This document shows, piece after piece, positions 35,894 through 43,090 of a stretch of DNA of 64,000 bases. Below the pieces are notes generated by a model that saw only the letters and a list, made by a program, of their open reading frames with translations, did not search any database and had not been told where the DNA came from. Source of the DNA: Virgisporangium aliadipatigenens (lineage in GTDB: Bacteria > Actinomycetota > Actinomycetes > Mycobacteriales > Micromonosporaceae); NCBI RefSeq assembly GCF_016863615.1, contig NZ_BOPF01000019.1, positions 124,001 to 188,000 on the forward strand. Direction: 5' to 3'. Position numbers and translations under genes: made by a program. Position 1 is the stretch's first letter, and every line of letters starts with the position of its first letter.

Positions 35894-35923
35894 TGAACCC
35901 GACATCCAATTCGTTCGTTGTTG
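35894..35923 (+). promoter_or_regulatory. ECF-type promoter-like element C
   Basis: GAACC at 35895-35899 and CGTTG at 35916-35920, 16 nt apart, again with the CGTTGTTG extension. It is about 47 bp upstream of ATG 35967. Confidence 0.7.
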
Positions 35924-35966
35924 ACGGCGACAGGTGTTGGCAGCGCGCAGCGATGGGAGGCACCCG

Positions 35967-37223
35967 ATGGCGCCGGCCGGATCCGACGTTCGCCCGACGG
36001 TCGAGCACAAGGTGGAGCGCGACGTCAACCGCACGGTCGATGCCCACAACGACCTGCAGGACAGACTGCGGGAGTTCGCGCGGCTGCGGGAGCTGCCGGA
36101 TGACCACCCGGTCGTCGAGTTGTCCAACGTGCTGCTTCAGTACCAGCTCGCCGAGGAACTCGACCGCAATGTCAGGCCCGCCGAACAGCGACAGCGGCAG
36201 CGGCTGCAGAAGTCGCCGGGTTCGCCGGCCCAGACGCAACAGCCCGAAGACGCGGTCGAGAACATCGTCGCGTTGATCCTCGAACGACTGCAGCGGTACC
36301 TCCAGCAGCCGAGCGGCCCTGACCAGTCCGGCGACCGGGGCACGGGCCAGGCAGGCGGCCAGGCCATGTTCGGCAACGCTCAGCAGCCCCTGAACGTGAG
36401 CCCTCATCAGGCCCGCCCCCACTCGCCGCGCCGGCCCGGCCACGAGGAACGGCTGGCCAAGGACAATCCGTTGCTGGAGATGCTGAACAGCGACGCATGG
36501 AAGTCCGCGAACGAGCCGCAGCGCCGTCAGATGGCACGTCAGATTGACCTCAACAAGGTCCAGAGCGACCTGGTGGCGGCCGTTGGTGCGATGGAGCGCA
36601 AGCACGGACCGACGGTCCTCATGCGGCCGGTGTCGCCGCCCGAGCGCCAACGCGAGAACGCCAGTCCCGCGCAGGTCGATCCCTCAAGAACGCAGATCGA
36701 GAACGGCCGGAGCAGTTCACCGCAGCTCGTCGACCCGTCCCGACCGGAGCGGCAGCTGGAGGCGCCGAGCCCCAGGCGCCCCTGGCAGGAACGGACAGCC
36801 CAGCAACTGACCGACAGGACCGACCTGTATTCGTCGTCACCGCCGGTCGAGCGCAGTATCTCCGCGCCCCTTCCGGACAGACTGAGCGCGTCCTCGCCCG
36901 GACTGGAGCGGATCGAAAGAGAGCACTTCGCCGGACGGGAGAGCCTCGTGAGCACTCCGCAACGGCAGAATTCGCCGGTCCAGGACCTGTCCATGGTGCC
37001 GGTCGAGTTCAGGCCCCCGTCGTCTCTCAGCATGACCTCGCTCAACATGACCTCAATCCGGCCCATCGGTTCCCATGCCCAGAACACGCTGTTCGCCGGC
37101 GGACTGAGTGATGCGTCGAGGCGCGGCGGTAACACCGAGGTTTCCTTCGTCGACCGCACCCGCCGCAGCGCCGCAAAGGTAGCCCAGGCGCAGCAGGCGA
37201 AGCAGGCGGCCGGTGGTAAGTAG
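35967..37223 (+). CDS. Unrecognised hydrophilic, largely disordered protein, candidate secretion substrate
   Basis: The 418-residue protein starts at ATG 35967, with GGGAGG 6 nt upstream. It has no signal peptide, no membrane helix and no family I recognise. A helical N-terminal part (about 10-125, rich in Glu/Arg/Gln) is followed by a long segment of Ser, Pro, Arg and Gln with imperfect VDPSR-type repeats (about 245-275). It ends in a short Ala/Gln/Lys tail. Its base composition is less GC-rich than neighbours. Shared promoter C and lack of an export signal fit a coupling-protein-delivered substrate, but a structural role is equally open. Confidence 0.72.
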   Translation: MAPAGSDVRPTVEHKVERDVNRTVDAHNDLQDRLREFARLRELPDDHPVVELSNVLLQYQLAEELDRNVRPAEQRQRQRLQKSPGSPAQTQQPEDAVENIVALILERLQRYLQQPSGPDQSGDRGTGQAGGQAMFGNAQQPLNVSPHQARPHSPRRPGHEERLAKDNPLLEMLNSDAWKSANEPQRRQMARQIDLNKVQSDLVAAVGAMERKHGPTVLMRPVSPPERQRENASPAQVDPSRTQIENGRSSSPQLVDPSRPERQLEAPSPRRPWQERTAQQLTDRTDLYSSSPPVERSISAPLPDRLSASSPGLERIEREHFAGRESLVSTPQRQNSPVQDLSMVPVEFRPPSSLSMTSLNMTSIRPIGSHAQNTLFAGGLSDASRRGGNTEVSFVDRTRRSAAKVAQAQQAKQAAGGK

Positions 37224-37278
37224 CGCCAACCGTTCCAGGTTCTCCGCACGACGTCGTTCCCGATCCGAAGGACCGATC

Positions 37279-38772
37279 ATGAAACGAGTCACCCTCAAGC
37301 CCCGGGCCCGGCGCGCCCTCGTCGGCGGTGTCGCGGCGGCCGTCATCGTGGCGGTGGCGACGACGGCCGGGGTGCACATCGCGTCGGCGGAGCCGGAAGC
37401 CAAGGAGGGCAAGCCGGTTCCGGCCGACGCGCTGCCGTTCGTGGTCTCCGCGGCGCGCTCCTGCTCGGCGCTGAACCCGGCGCGGGTGGCCGCACAACTC
37501 ATGGCGAACTCGGAGATGGGCGCCGCCACGCAGAACGTCGCCGGCGGAGAGGGTATCGCCGGGCTCGACGGCGACGTGTGGAAGCGCTGGAACCCGTGGC
37601 CGAAGGCCGAACGCGCGGATCCGCACGCCAGCATCAAGGCGTTGGCCCATCACATGTGCGACCTCGTCGGCCAACTGCGTCAGGCGAATGTCTCCGGCGA
37701 GCCGTGGCGCAACGCGCTCGCGGCGTACCGGGTGGGGGTGCCGGAGGTGAAGCGGGAGAAGGGCATCCCGACGGCGGCCGACGACTACGTGGAGACGACG
37801 GCGGCGTACGCGCTGTGGTACGCGCAGCAGCCGGAGTTCGGCGGCGCCGGCACGTCGCCGAAGGCCTCTGCGAGCAGCCCCGGAACGGCCGCCGCGAAGC
37901 CGCTGCCGGACGAGTACGTCGCGCCCGTCAAGGCGGCCGGCGCCAAGTGTGAACCGGTGACCGCGCCCATCGTGGCGGCCTATCTGGTGAGTGTTTCCGG
38001 CTTCAACCCGAACGCCCTCGGCAAGGACGGCGAGCAGGGGATCGCCCAACTCCGCCCGGACATCCGGGAGCGGTTCGCCGCGCCGGGAGAGTCGGTGTGG
38101 GACGCCGGCGTGTCGATCGAGATCCTGGGCCGGGCGATGTGCGAGCTGCACACCGAACTGACCCCGCTCGGCAGCGACGCGATGAACGCGACGCTGGTGA
38201 CGCTGCGGTTCGGCCAGGACACTGCGCGGCGGGCCCGCAACCGGGTCGACGCCGACGCGAAGGCCTTCACCGATCAGGTGCGCGCCCTGGAGGCGGCGTA
38301 CCGCAAGGATCAGCGCATCGCCCCGCCCGCCCCGTCGCCGTCCCCCAGCCTCTCCCCCACGTCGCCGCGGCCGTCGCCGTCCACGTCCGGTCCCGCGGTC
38401 CCGACGGTGGCGGTCGCCGGCAAGCAGTCCGGGAAATGCCTCACGAGCGGCGGCGAGGGCAGCACCGTCACAGTCATGCCGTGCAAGAACGCCGCCGAGC
38501 AGAAGTGGGCGTTCCACGACGACGGTACGATCCGCTCCCGCGGGCTCTGTCTGGACCTACGCGACGTGTCGGTCGGTCCGACGGGTGAGATCGCCGTTCG
38601 GGCGTGTCGCGGCGACTCGCCCACCCAGGAGTGGCGCTACGAGCGGGAACGCATCGTCAACGTGCGCACCGGGCTGTGCGCCGACGTGAAGGACCGGCTG
38701 AGCGCCGACCGTACCCCGCTGGTGCTGTGGCACTGCGTGGAGCAGGACAACCAGCTGTTCCACAAGAAATAG
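37279..38772 (+). CDS. Secreted protein with two degenerate transglycosylase-like domains and a ricin-type lectin domain
   Basis: The 497-residue protein starts at 37279 (MKRVTLKPRARR) behind GAAGGA. The signal peptide ends near residue 37. Two SLT-like domains follow (about 52-188 and 208-325). Both align with the membrane transglycosylase at 24536 (ALAAYRVGVPEVK resembles its LVAYRVGIDAVK), but the catalytic Glu position reads Asn77 in the first and Val239 in the second. A Pro/Ser linker leads to a beta-trefoil ricin domain (about 372-497, SGKCLTSGGEGS, QEWRY). It probably binds wall or surface glycans rather than cutting them. It converges on a sigma-factor gene with 3 bp between the stops. 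Confidence 0.8.
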   Translation: MKRVTLKPRARRALVGGVAAAVIVAVATTAGVHIASAEPEAKEGKPVPADALPFVVSAARSCSALNPARVAAQLMANSEMGAATQNVAGGEGIAGLDGDVWKRWNPWPKAERADPHASIKALAHHMCDLVGQLRQANVSGEPWRNALAAYRVGVPEVKREKGIPTAADDYVETTAAYALWYAQQPEFGGAGTSPKASASSPGTAAAKPLPDEYVAPVKAAGAKCEPVTAPIVAAYLVSVSGFNPNALGKDGEQGIAQLRPDIRERFAAPGESVWDAGVSIEILGRAMCELHTELTPLGSDAMNATLVTLRFGQDTARRARNRVDADAKAFTDQVRALEAAYRKDQRIAPPAPSPSPSLSPTSPRPSPSTSGPAVPTVAVAGKQSGKCLTSGGEGSTVTVMPCKNAAEQKWAFHDDGTIRSRGLCLDLRDVSVGPTGEIAVRACRGDSPTQEWRYERERIVNVRTGLCADVKDRLSADRTPLVLWHCVEQDNQLFHKK

Positions 38773-38775
38773 CGT

Positions 38776-39327
38776 TCAATCGAAATCCGGAGCGGCGCCG
38801 AGCAACCGACGCAGCCGGGCCAACGACCGCATGCTCTGGCTCTTGACCACCGCGACGGAAAGGTCGAGCATCTCGGCGACCGCCTGCACGCTGTGATCCT
38901 CCCAGTACCGCAGGACCACGATCGCCCGGTCCCGTTCGGACAGTGCCCGCAAGGCCTCGAGGAGTGTGACCCGCAATTCGGGGTCTCCGGACCCGTCGGC
39001 GGACTCCGGCATCCGCGGCCGCGGCACGGCCACCTCGCCGCTGCTGCGCCGCCGCCGGTGGTCGAAGAGCGCGTTCACCAACACCTTGCGGCTGTACGCC
39101 TCGACGTCGACGCTCCGGCCGATGCGGTCCCAGTTGACGTACATGCGGGTCAACGTGACCTGGGTCAGGTCCTGGGCGAGGTGCCAGTCGTGGCACATGA
39201 GATACGCCGTGCGCCACAGCCGCGGCGCCGCCGCGTCGGCGAACGCCTCGAACTCGCGCTCGAGGGTGCGTTCGGCGCGGCGGGACCGCTGGGCGGGCAG
39301 GTATCCGGCCACGCCGACGACTGCCAT
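38776..39327 (-). CDS. SigE-family (SIG-type actinobacterial) RNA polymerase sigma factor
   Basis: The 183-residue protein has region 2 (FEAFADAAAPRLWRTAYLMC, then LAQDLTQVTLTRMYVNWDRI) and region 4 (ALRALSERDRAIVVLRYWED with helix-turn-helix VAEMLDLSVAVVKSQ). This matches the group of short actinobacterial sigma factors called the SigE family. There is no adjacent anti-sigma gene. Upstream lies GAACC followed after 17 nt by CGTCC, a possible but imperfect relative of the shared promoter. It closes the right end of the secretion region and is one of two candidates for its sigma factor. Confidence 0.9.
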   Translation of the reverse strand: MAVVGVAGYLPAQRSRRAERTLEREFEAFADAAAPRLWRTAYLMCHDWHLAQDLTQVTLTRMYVNWDRIGRSVDVEAYSRKVLVNALFDHRRRRSSGEVAVPRPRMPESADGSGDPELRVTLLEALRALSERDRAIVVLRYWEDHSVQAVAEMLDLSVAVVKSQSMRSLARLRRLLGAAPDFD

Positions 39328-39423
39328 TCGACCCTCCCGATCGTCGTCCTCACTTCGCTGGACGCCGCCGGGACATGATCAGGTTCTCGAATCGCGCATG
39401 AATTTTCCCGGCCGGGTCGCGGG

Positions 39424-39996
39424 TCAGGCGTTCATCAGCCTGATCATCATGGCGACCTGGCCCTGCCGGGCCTTGCCGATGCGCTCGGCGAGCTCCCTGG
39501 TCTGCGGGTTCTGCCCGCCCGACGTCACGAGACCCACCATCTCCACGGCGGCGCCCTGGTGTCCGGCCATGAGGGCCAGGAACTCGGTGTCGAAGGCGGT
39601 CCCGGACATCCCGGCCAGGCCCGCGACCTGCTCCGGGCCGACCGCCGGCTGCCCGCCGTGGTTGACGTGTCCGTCGTGGGTGTCCGGGGGAACGTCCGGT
39701 CGACTCCACGCCGCCAGCCAGGCGGTCATCATTCTGACCTCCTCGGACTCGGTGACGCGGATGGCGGCGGCCAGTTCCTTGACCTCGGGGCGGACGGCCC
39801 GCTGCGCCGCGAGGGTGGTGAGTTGCAGGCCCTGTCGATGGTGGCCCACCATCATCTGCAGAAACATCACGTCGGTGTCGTTGTGTGCCGTGTCCGCGGT
39901 CGGTATCGGGTTCGGGGCCGCTTTCTTCGGTTCGTCGGAACATCCGCCGAGGAGCACCGCCGCGACCACGACCGCGATGACGGCACGCAGCCTCAT
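39424..39996 (-). CDS. DUF305 lipoprotein, candidate periplasmic-side copper-binding protein
   Basis: The 190-residue protein starts at ATG 39996, overlapping the LPMO stop by 4 bp (ATGA). A short signal peptide ends in lipobox LLGGC (Cys about residue 20), so it is anchored outside the membrane. The DUF305 domain shows the paired motifs MFLQMMVGHHRQGLQL and FLALMAGHQGAAVEM plus HDGHVNHGG and a terminal MMIRLMNA. DUF305 includes the cyanobacterial copper-binding protein CopM, and the His/Met pairs here fit metal binding. Coupling to a copper-dependent LPMO suggests a copper-handling role for it. Confidence 0.88.
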   Translation of the reverse strand: MRLRAVIAVVVAAVLLGGCSDEPKKAAPNPIPTADTAHNDTDVMFLQMMVGHHRQGLQLTTLAAQRAVRPEVKELAAAIRVTESEEVRMMTAWLAAWSRPDVPPDTHDGHVNHGGQPAVGPEQVAGLAGMSGTAFDTEFLALMAGHQGAAVEMVGLVTSGGQNPQTRELAERIGKARQGQVAMMIRLMNA

Positions 39997-40991
39997 GAGA
40001 CGGGCAGCCACAGCGCGAGCGTGTAGATCGACGGTTCCCAGCCGGACAGCGACGTGTGCGCCTGGCGGCAGGTGTATCGCTTCCCGCCGTGGGTGACCTC
40101 GGCGCCGACGGCGTAGGGCGTGTCCGGCGCCCACGCGCCCTGTTGCCCGCCCGGCTGCGTGGCGGTGCCCTCCTGGGGGGTGTTCTGCTTCACCGGCAGC
40201 CACAGTGCCAGCGTGTAGGTCGACGGCGCCCACGACGTCTGCGAGGTGTGACCCTGGCGGCACTGATACTTCTGTCCCTTGTAGGTCACCACGTCGCCGG
40301 CCCGGTACGCCTTGTCCGGCGCCCACTCCGTGGCGGGCTTGTTCGGATCGTTCTCCACGTTGGCGGGAGGAGACGCGGGAGGCGACGCCGGCGGGCTCGT
40401 CTCGTTCTGCTGCTGTCCCTGCTGCGGCGGCGGGTCGTTCGTCACGGGCGGGGACTCGTTGCCGCCGCCGCCGATGACGACGTCGACGCAACTGTAGAAG
40501 GCCATCGCCGTGTCGCCGATGTTCCAGATCGCGAGAACGGTCTTCCGTCCCGAGTAGCCGGTGAGATTGACGGTGTGCGTCACCGACGTGTTGGTCTGGG
40601 CCGAGTTCGCGGCGTCACCGGCGTCCATCTTGGCGATCAATTTGCCGTCGATGAAGTATTCCCAGTTGCCCGTCCGGTGCCGGATGGTGAACACCCAGTT
40701 GAACGTCACCGAGGTGCCCACCGACTTGGCCGGCCAGTTGCGGCTGTTGTCGTCCAGGGTGGCGAAGTCACTCGCGCCGCCGCTGCAACTGCGCGCGCCC
40801 TTCGGCGCCTCGACGCTCTGTGGCTCGTAGATGACGCGACCGCAGTCGGGAACGACACGCTGCGCGCACAACGCCTGACGACTCGGCGGCGAGGCGACGT
40901 ATCCGTGTGCGGCAGCGGCCGTCGCGGTGGCGAACACGCACGCGGCGACCGCGGATACAACCACCACCGGATAGATCAGAATCCGTCGCAT
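39993..40991 (-). CDS. Chitin-type lytic polysaccharide monooxygenase (AA10) with two CBM5/12 domains
   Basis: The 332-residue precursor starts at 40991 (MRRILIYPVVVV); the frame is open far upstream but without coding character. The signal peptide is cleaved at AAAA-HGYVASPPSRQ, giving the N-terminal His of the copper histidine brace; the second brace His is in TIRHRTGNWEYF. The AA10 domain covers about 36-210. A Pro/Gln-rich linker and two similar CBM5/12 modules follow (each with YxCRQxHTSxxxWxPSxYTLALWLPV). The enzyme should oxidatively cleave crystalline chitin outside the cell. It is divergent from the S1 protease gene across 193 bp. Confidence 0.93.
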   Translation of the reverse strand: MRRILIYPVVVVSAVAACVFATATAAAAHGYVASPPSRQALCAQRVVPDCGRVIYEPQSVEAPKGARSCSGGASDFATLDDNSRNWPAKSVGTSVTFNWVFTIRHRTGNWEYFIDGKLIAKMDAGDAANSAQTNTSVTHTVNLTGYSGRKTVLAIWNIGDTAMAFYSCVDVVIGGGGNESPPVTNDPPPQQGQQQNETSPPASPPASPPANVENDPNKPATEWAPDKAYRAGDVVTYKGQKYQCRQGHTSQTSWAPSTYTLALWLPVKQNTPQEGTATQPGGQQGAWAPDTPYAVGAEVTHGGKRYTCRQAHTSLSGWEPSIYTLALWLPVS

Positions 40992-41184
40992 GACCCGACG
41001 GTAGACCCACCCGCGCGCCGAGCGCGAGAAACCGTCAACCAAAAGGGACTCCGGCAGTCTCGAAGAGGGTTCACCACATGCACCGGGCGGCGACCCGAAA
41101 TTGTCAAGAATGTCGATGAAGGGTCTCGTCGACAAGCAACACGTACCGGAAAAGGGACGATGTTCCATCCAGCGACATAATTCT

Positions 41185-42738
41185 ATGTTGCGGACCATGA
41201 AACGCATTGGTATCGCCGTCCTCGCGGCCGCCGCCGCCCTGTTCGCCGTGCAGTCCCCGGCATCGGCCAGGGCGCCCGTGCCCACACCCGACATCCCCAC
41301 CGACCCGGCGATGCGGGCCGCGATGAGCCGCGATCTGGGGCTCGACGACGCGGGCGTCACCGCGCGACTGCGGCTCGACGCGACCGCCGCTACCACGGAG
41401 CAGCGGCTGCGTGCGGTGCTCGGGGACGCGTTCGCCGGTGCCTGGATCCCGGAACGCGGCACGAGGCTCACCGTCGCCGTGACCGACCCGGCCGCGGCCC
41501 CGGCCGTAAGAAGAGCCGGCGCGGACGTCACCGTGGTGAAGCGCGGCGCGGCGGAACTGGACGCCGCGAAACGTGCCCTGGACGAGAATGCGAAGGACGC
41601 CGGCCCGGCGGTGCGCGAGTGGTACGTCGACCCGGCCGCCAACGCGGTCGTGGTGCGGGTGGACCCGGCGGCGGTGGCCGGCGCCCAGGGATTCGCGGCG
41701 AAGGCCGGCGTCGCCGACAAGGTGAAGGTCGTCATCGAGGCCGCACCGGCGCGGCCCGCAGCCGATCTGCGCGGCGGCGACCTGATCTGGTTCTCCCGCG
41801 ACGACACGCTGTGGAGCGGCTGTTCGGCCGGCCTGCCGGTGATCGGCGGCATGCTCGCGGCGGGCCACTGCGGCGGCGTGGGCCGGCGGGTCCTCGGCCC
41901 GAACTCGGTGGATCTCGGCACCGTCGAGGCGGCGAACTTCGGCCCGAACGACTACAACTTCACGCGCACCAACGGCAACTGGTACGCCGGCCCCTGGATC
42001 AACAACTACGCGGGCGGGGTGAGCACGATCGCCGGTTCGCGCACGGCGTCGATCGGCGCGTCGGACTGCCGTTCGGGCAAGACGACCGGCTGGCGCTGCG
42101 GCACCGTCACCGCCCAGAACGTCACCGTGCAGTACCAGGACGTGACGTTCACGGTCACCGGCCTGACCCGCACCTCGTCGTGCTCGGAGCCGGGCGACTC
42201 CGGCGGCTCGCACGTCTCCGGCGACCAGGCCCAGGGGATGCACTCCGGCGGCTCGGTGCGCACCTGCGGCGACGCGAACGACTACAGCTACCTCCAGCCG
42301 GTCAACCCGGTCCTCGGCAAGCTCGGCACCCACCTCGTCACCACGCAGAGCGGCCCGATCACCACGATCGTCAGCAACTGGCACAACCGCTGCGTCGACG
42401 TGCCGAACGGCAACTTCGCCGACCGCCAGCAGCTGATCGTCTGGGACTGCTGGAACGGCCCGATGCAGCGCTTCGAATGGGCCACCGACCGTTCCCTGCG
42501 CATCGGCGGCAAGTGCCTCGACGTCGACGGCGGCTCGACGGCGGCGGGCGCGAAGGTGCAGTTGTACGAGTGCAACGGCACCGGCGCGCAGCAGTGGGTC
42601 CTCTCCGGCGCGGGCGACCTGGTCAACCCGCAGGCGAACAAGTGCGTCGACATCAAGGACTGGGTGCCGGACAACGGCGCGGTGCTGCAGCTGTGGGACT
42701 GCACCGGCGGCGCCGTCCAGAAGTGGCGGCGCGGGTAA
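41185..42738 (+). CDS. Secreted S1 family (streptogrisin/alpha-lytic-like) serine protease with ricin-type lectin domain
   Basis: The 517-residue precursor has a signal peptide (MKRIGIAVLAAAAALFAV), an alpha-lytic-type prodomain (about 35-195) and a chymotrypsin-fold domain (about 198-385). The catalytic residues are His in LAAGHCGG, Asp in PNDYNFTR and Ser in SEPGDSGGSH, with Cys pairs as in streptogrisins. A ricin beta-trefoil (about 395-517, three QxW-like repeats) probably targets it to glycans. No clear ribosome site precedes either ATG (41185 or 41197). A CATAAT hexamer ends 4 bp before 41185, so the message may be nearly leaderless. Confidence 0.92.
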   Translation: MLRTMKRIGIAVLAAAAALFAVQSPASARAPVPTPDIPTDPAMRAAMSRDLGLDDAGVTARLRLDATAATTEQRLRAVLGDAFAGAWIPERGTRLTVAVTDPAAAPAVRRAGADVTVVKRGAAELDAAKRALDENAKDAGPAVREWYVDPAANAVVVRVDPAAVAGAQGFAAKAGVADKVKVVIEAAPARPAADLRGGDLIWFSRDDTLWSGCSAGLPVIGGMLAAGHCGGVGRRVLGPNSVDLGTVEAANFGPNDYNFTRTNGNWYAGPWINNYAGGVSTIAGSRTASIGASDCRSGKTTGWRCGTVTAQNVTVQYQDVTFTVTGLTRTSSCSEPGDSGGSHVSGDQAQGMHSGGSVRTCGDANDYSYLQPVNPVLGKLGTHLVTTQSGPITTIVSNWHNRCVDVPNGNFADRQQLIVWDCWNGPMQRFEWATDRSLRIGGKCLDVDGGSTAAGAKVQLYECNGTGAQQWVLSGAGDLVNPQANKCVDIKDWVPDNGAVLQLWDCTGGAVQKWRRG

Positions 42739-43090
42739 CGGACCCTGGGCTCACCTTGCTAGAGTTCCGCAAGCCCTGCCGGCACACGAAAACCGGCCTC
42801 ATGGGCACAGGTTCGCATATTTAAACTTAAGCGGATTTAAGGCTCCGAATCGCCTTGTGTTGGCGCGCTCGATGCACAATGATCAGGCCGTGCCACATGA
42901 ATTTGTTACGAAATTTGAGGACATAATCGAGCCCGCCGTCGTGGCCTGTTGGTACACGTGGATGAGCTTCGTTCTGCCGGCGGCCGAGACGGTCCTCAGC
43001 ATTTTCACCTGACCCGACAAAAAGCGAAGCCCGGGCTCCTATTCGGGGCCCGGGCTTTTCTACGGGCCGCCGTCGGCGCCGCACCCGCAC
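42739..43090. other. Gene-free interval with AT-rich island
   Basis: This 352-bp interval has no convincing coding frame. It begins with a weak hairpin (GCCGG 42778-42782 with CCGGC 42793-42797) after the protease stop. An unusually AT-rich stretch follows at about 42820-42930 (TTTAAACTTAAG, AATTTGTTACGAAATTTG, CATAAT at 42922-42927). It ends with the strong hairpin at 43027-43057. The layout could hold a rightward small RNA, or simply a promoter remnant. Confidence 0.4.
43027..43057. terminator. Bidirectional rho-independent-like terminator
   Basis: AAGCCCGGGC (43027-43036) pairs with GCCCGGGCTT (43048-43057) around an 11-nt loop. T-runs follow on both strands: TTTTC on the plus side and CTTTTTG on the minus side. 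It lies just past the stop of the AfsR-like gene (43091) and probably ends that transcript. Confidence 0.8.

Noticed and set aside
24536-38772. Integrative conjugative element or plasmid fragment
   Set aside because: No relaxase, integrase, replication gene, tRNA attachment site or flanking direct repeat is visible in the window; kept only as an alternative to be checked outside it.
39328-39375. Copy of the shared promoter upstream of the sigma gene at 38776
   Set aside because: GAACC is present, but the spacing is 17 nt and the -10-like box is CGTCC, so I do not count it with the matched four.
42827-43090. An 87-codon frame in the intergenic interval before the AfsR-like gene
   Set aside because: It runs through a strong terminator hairpin and lacks a ribosome site and third-position GC bias.
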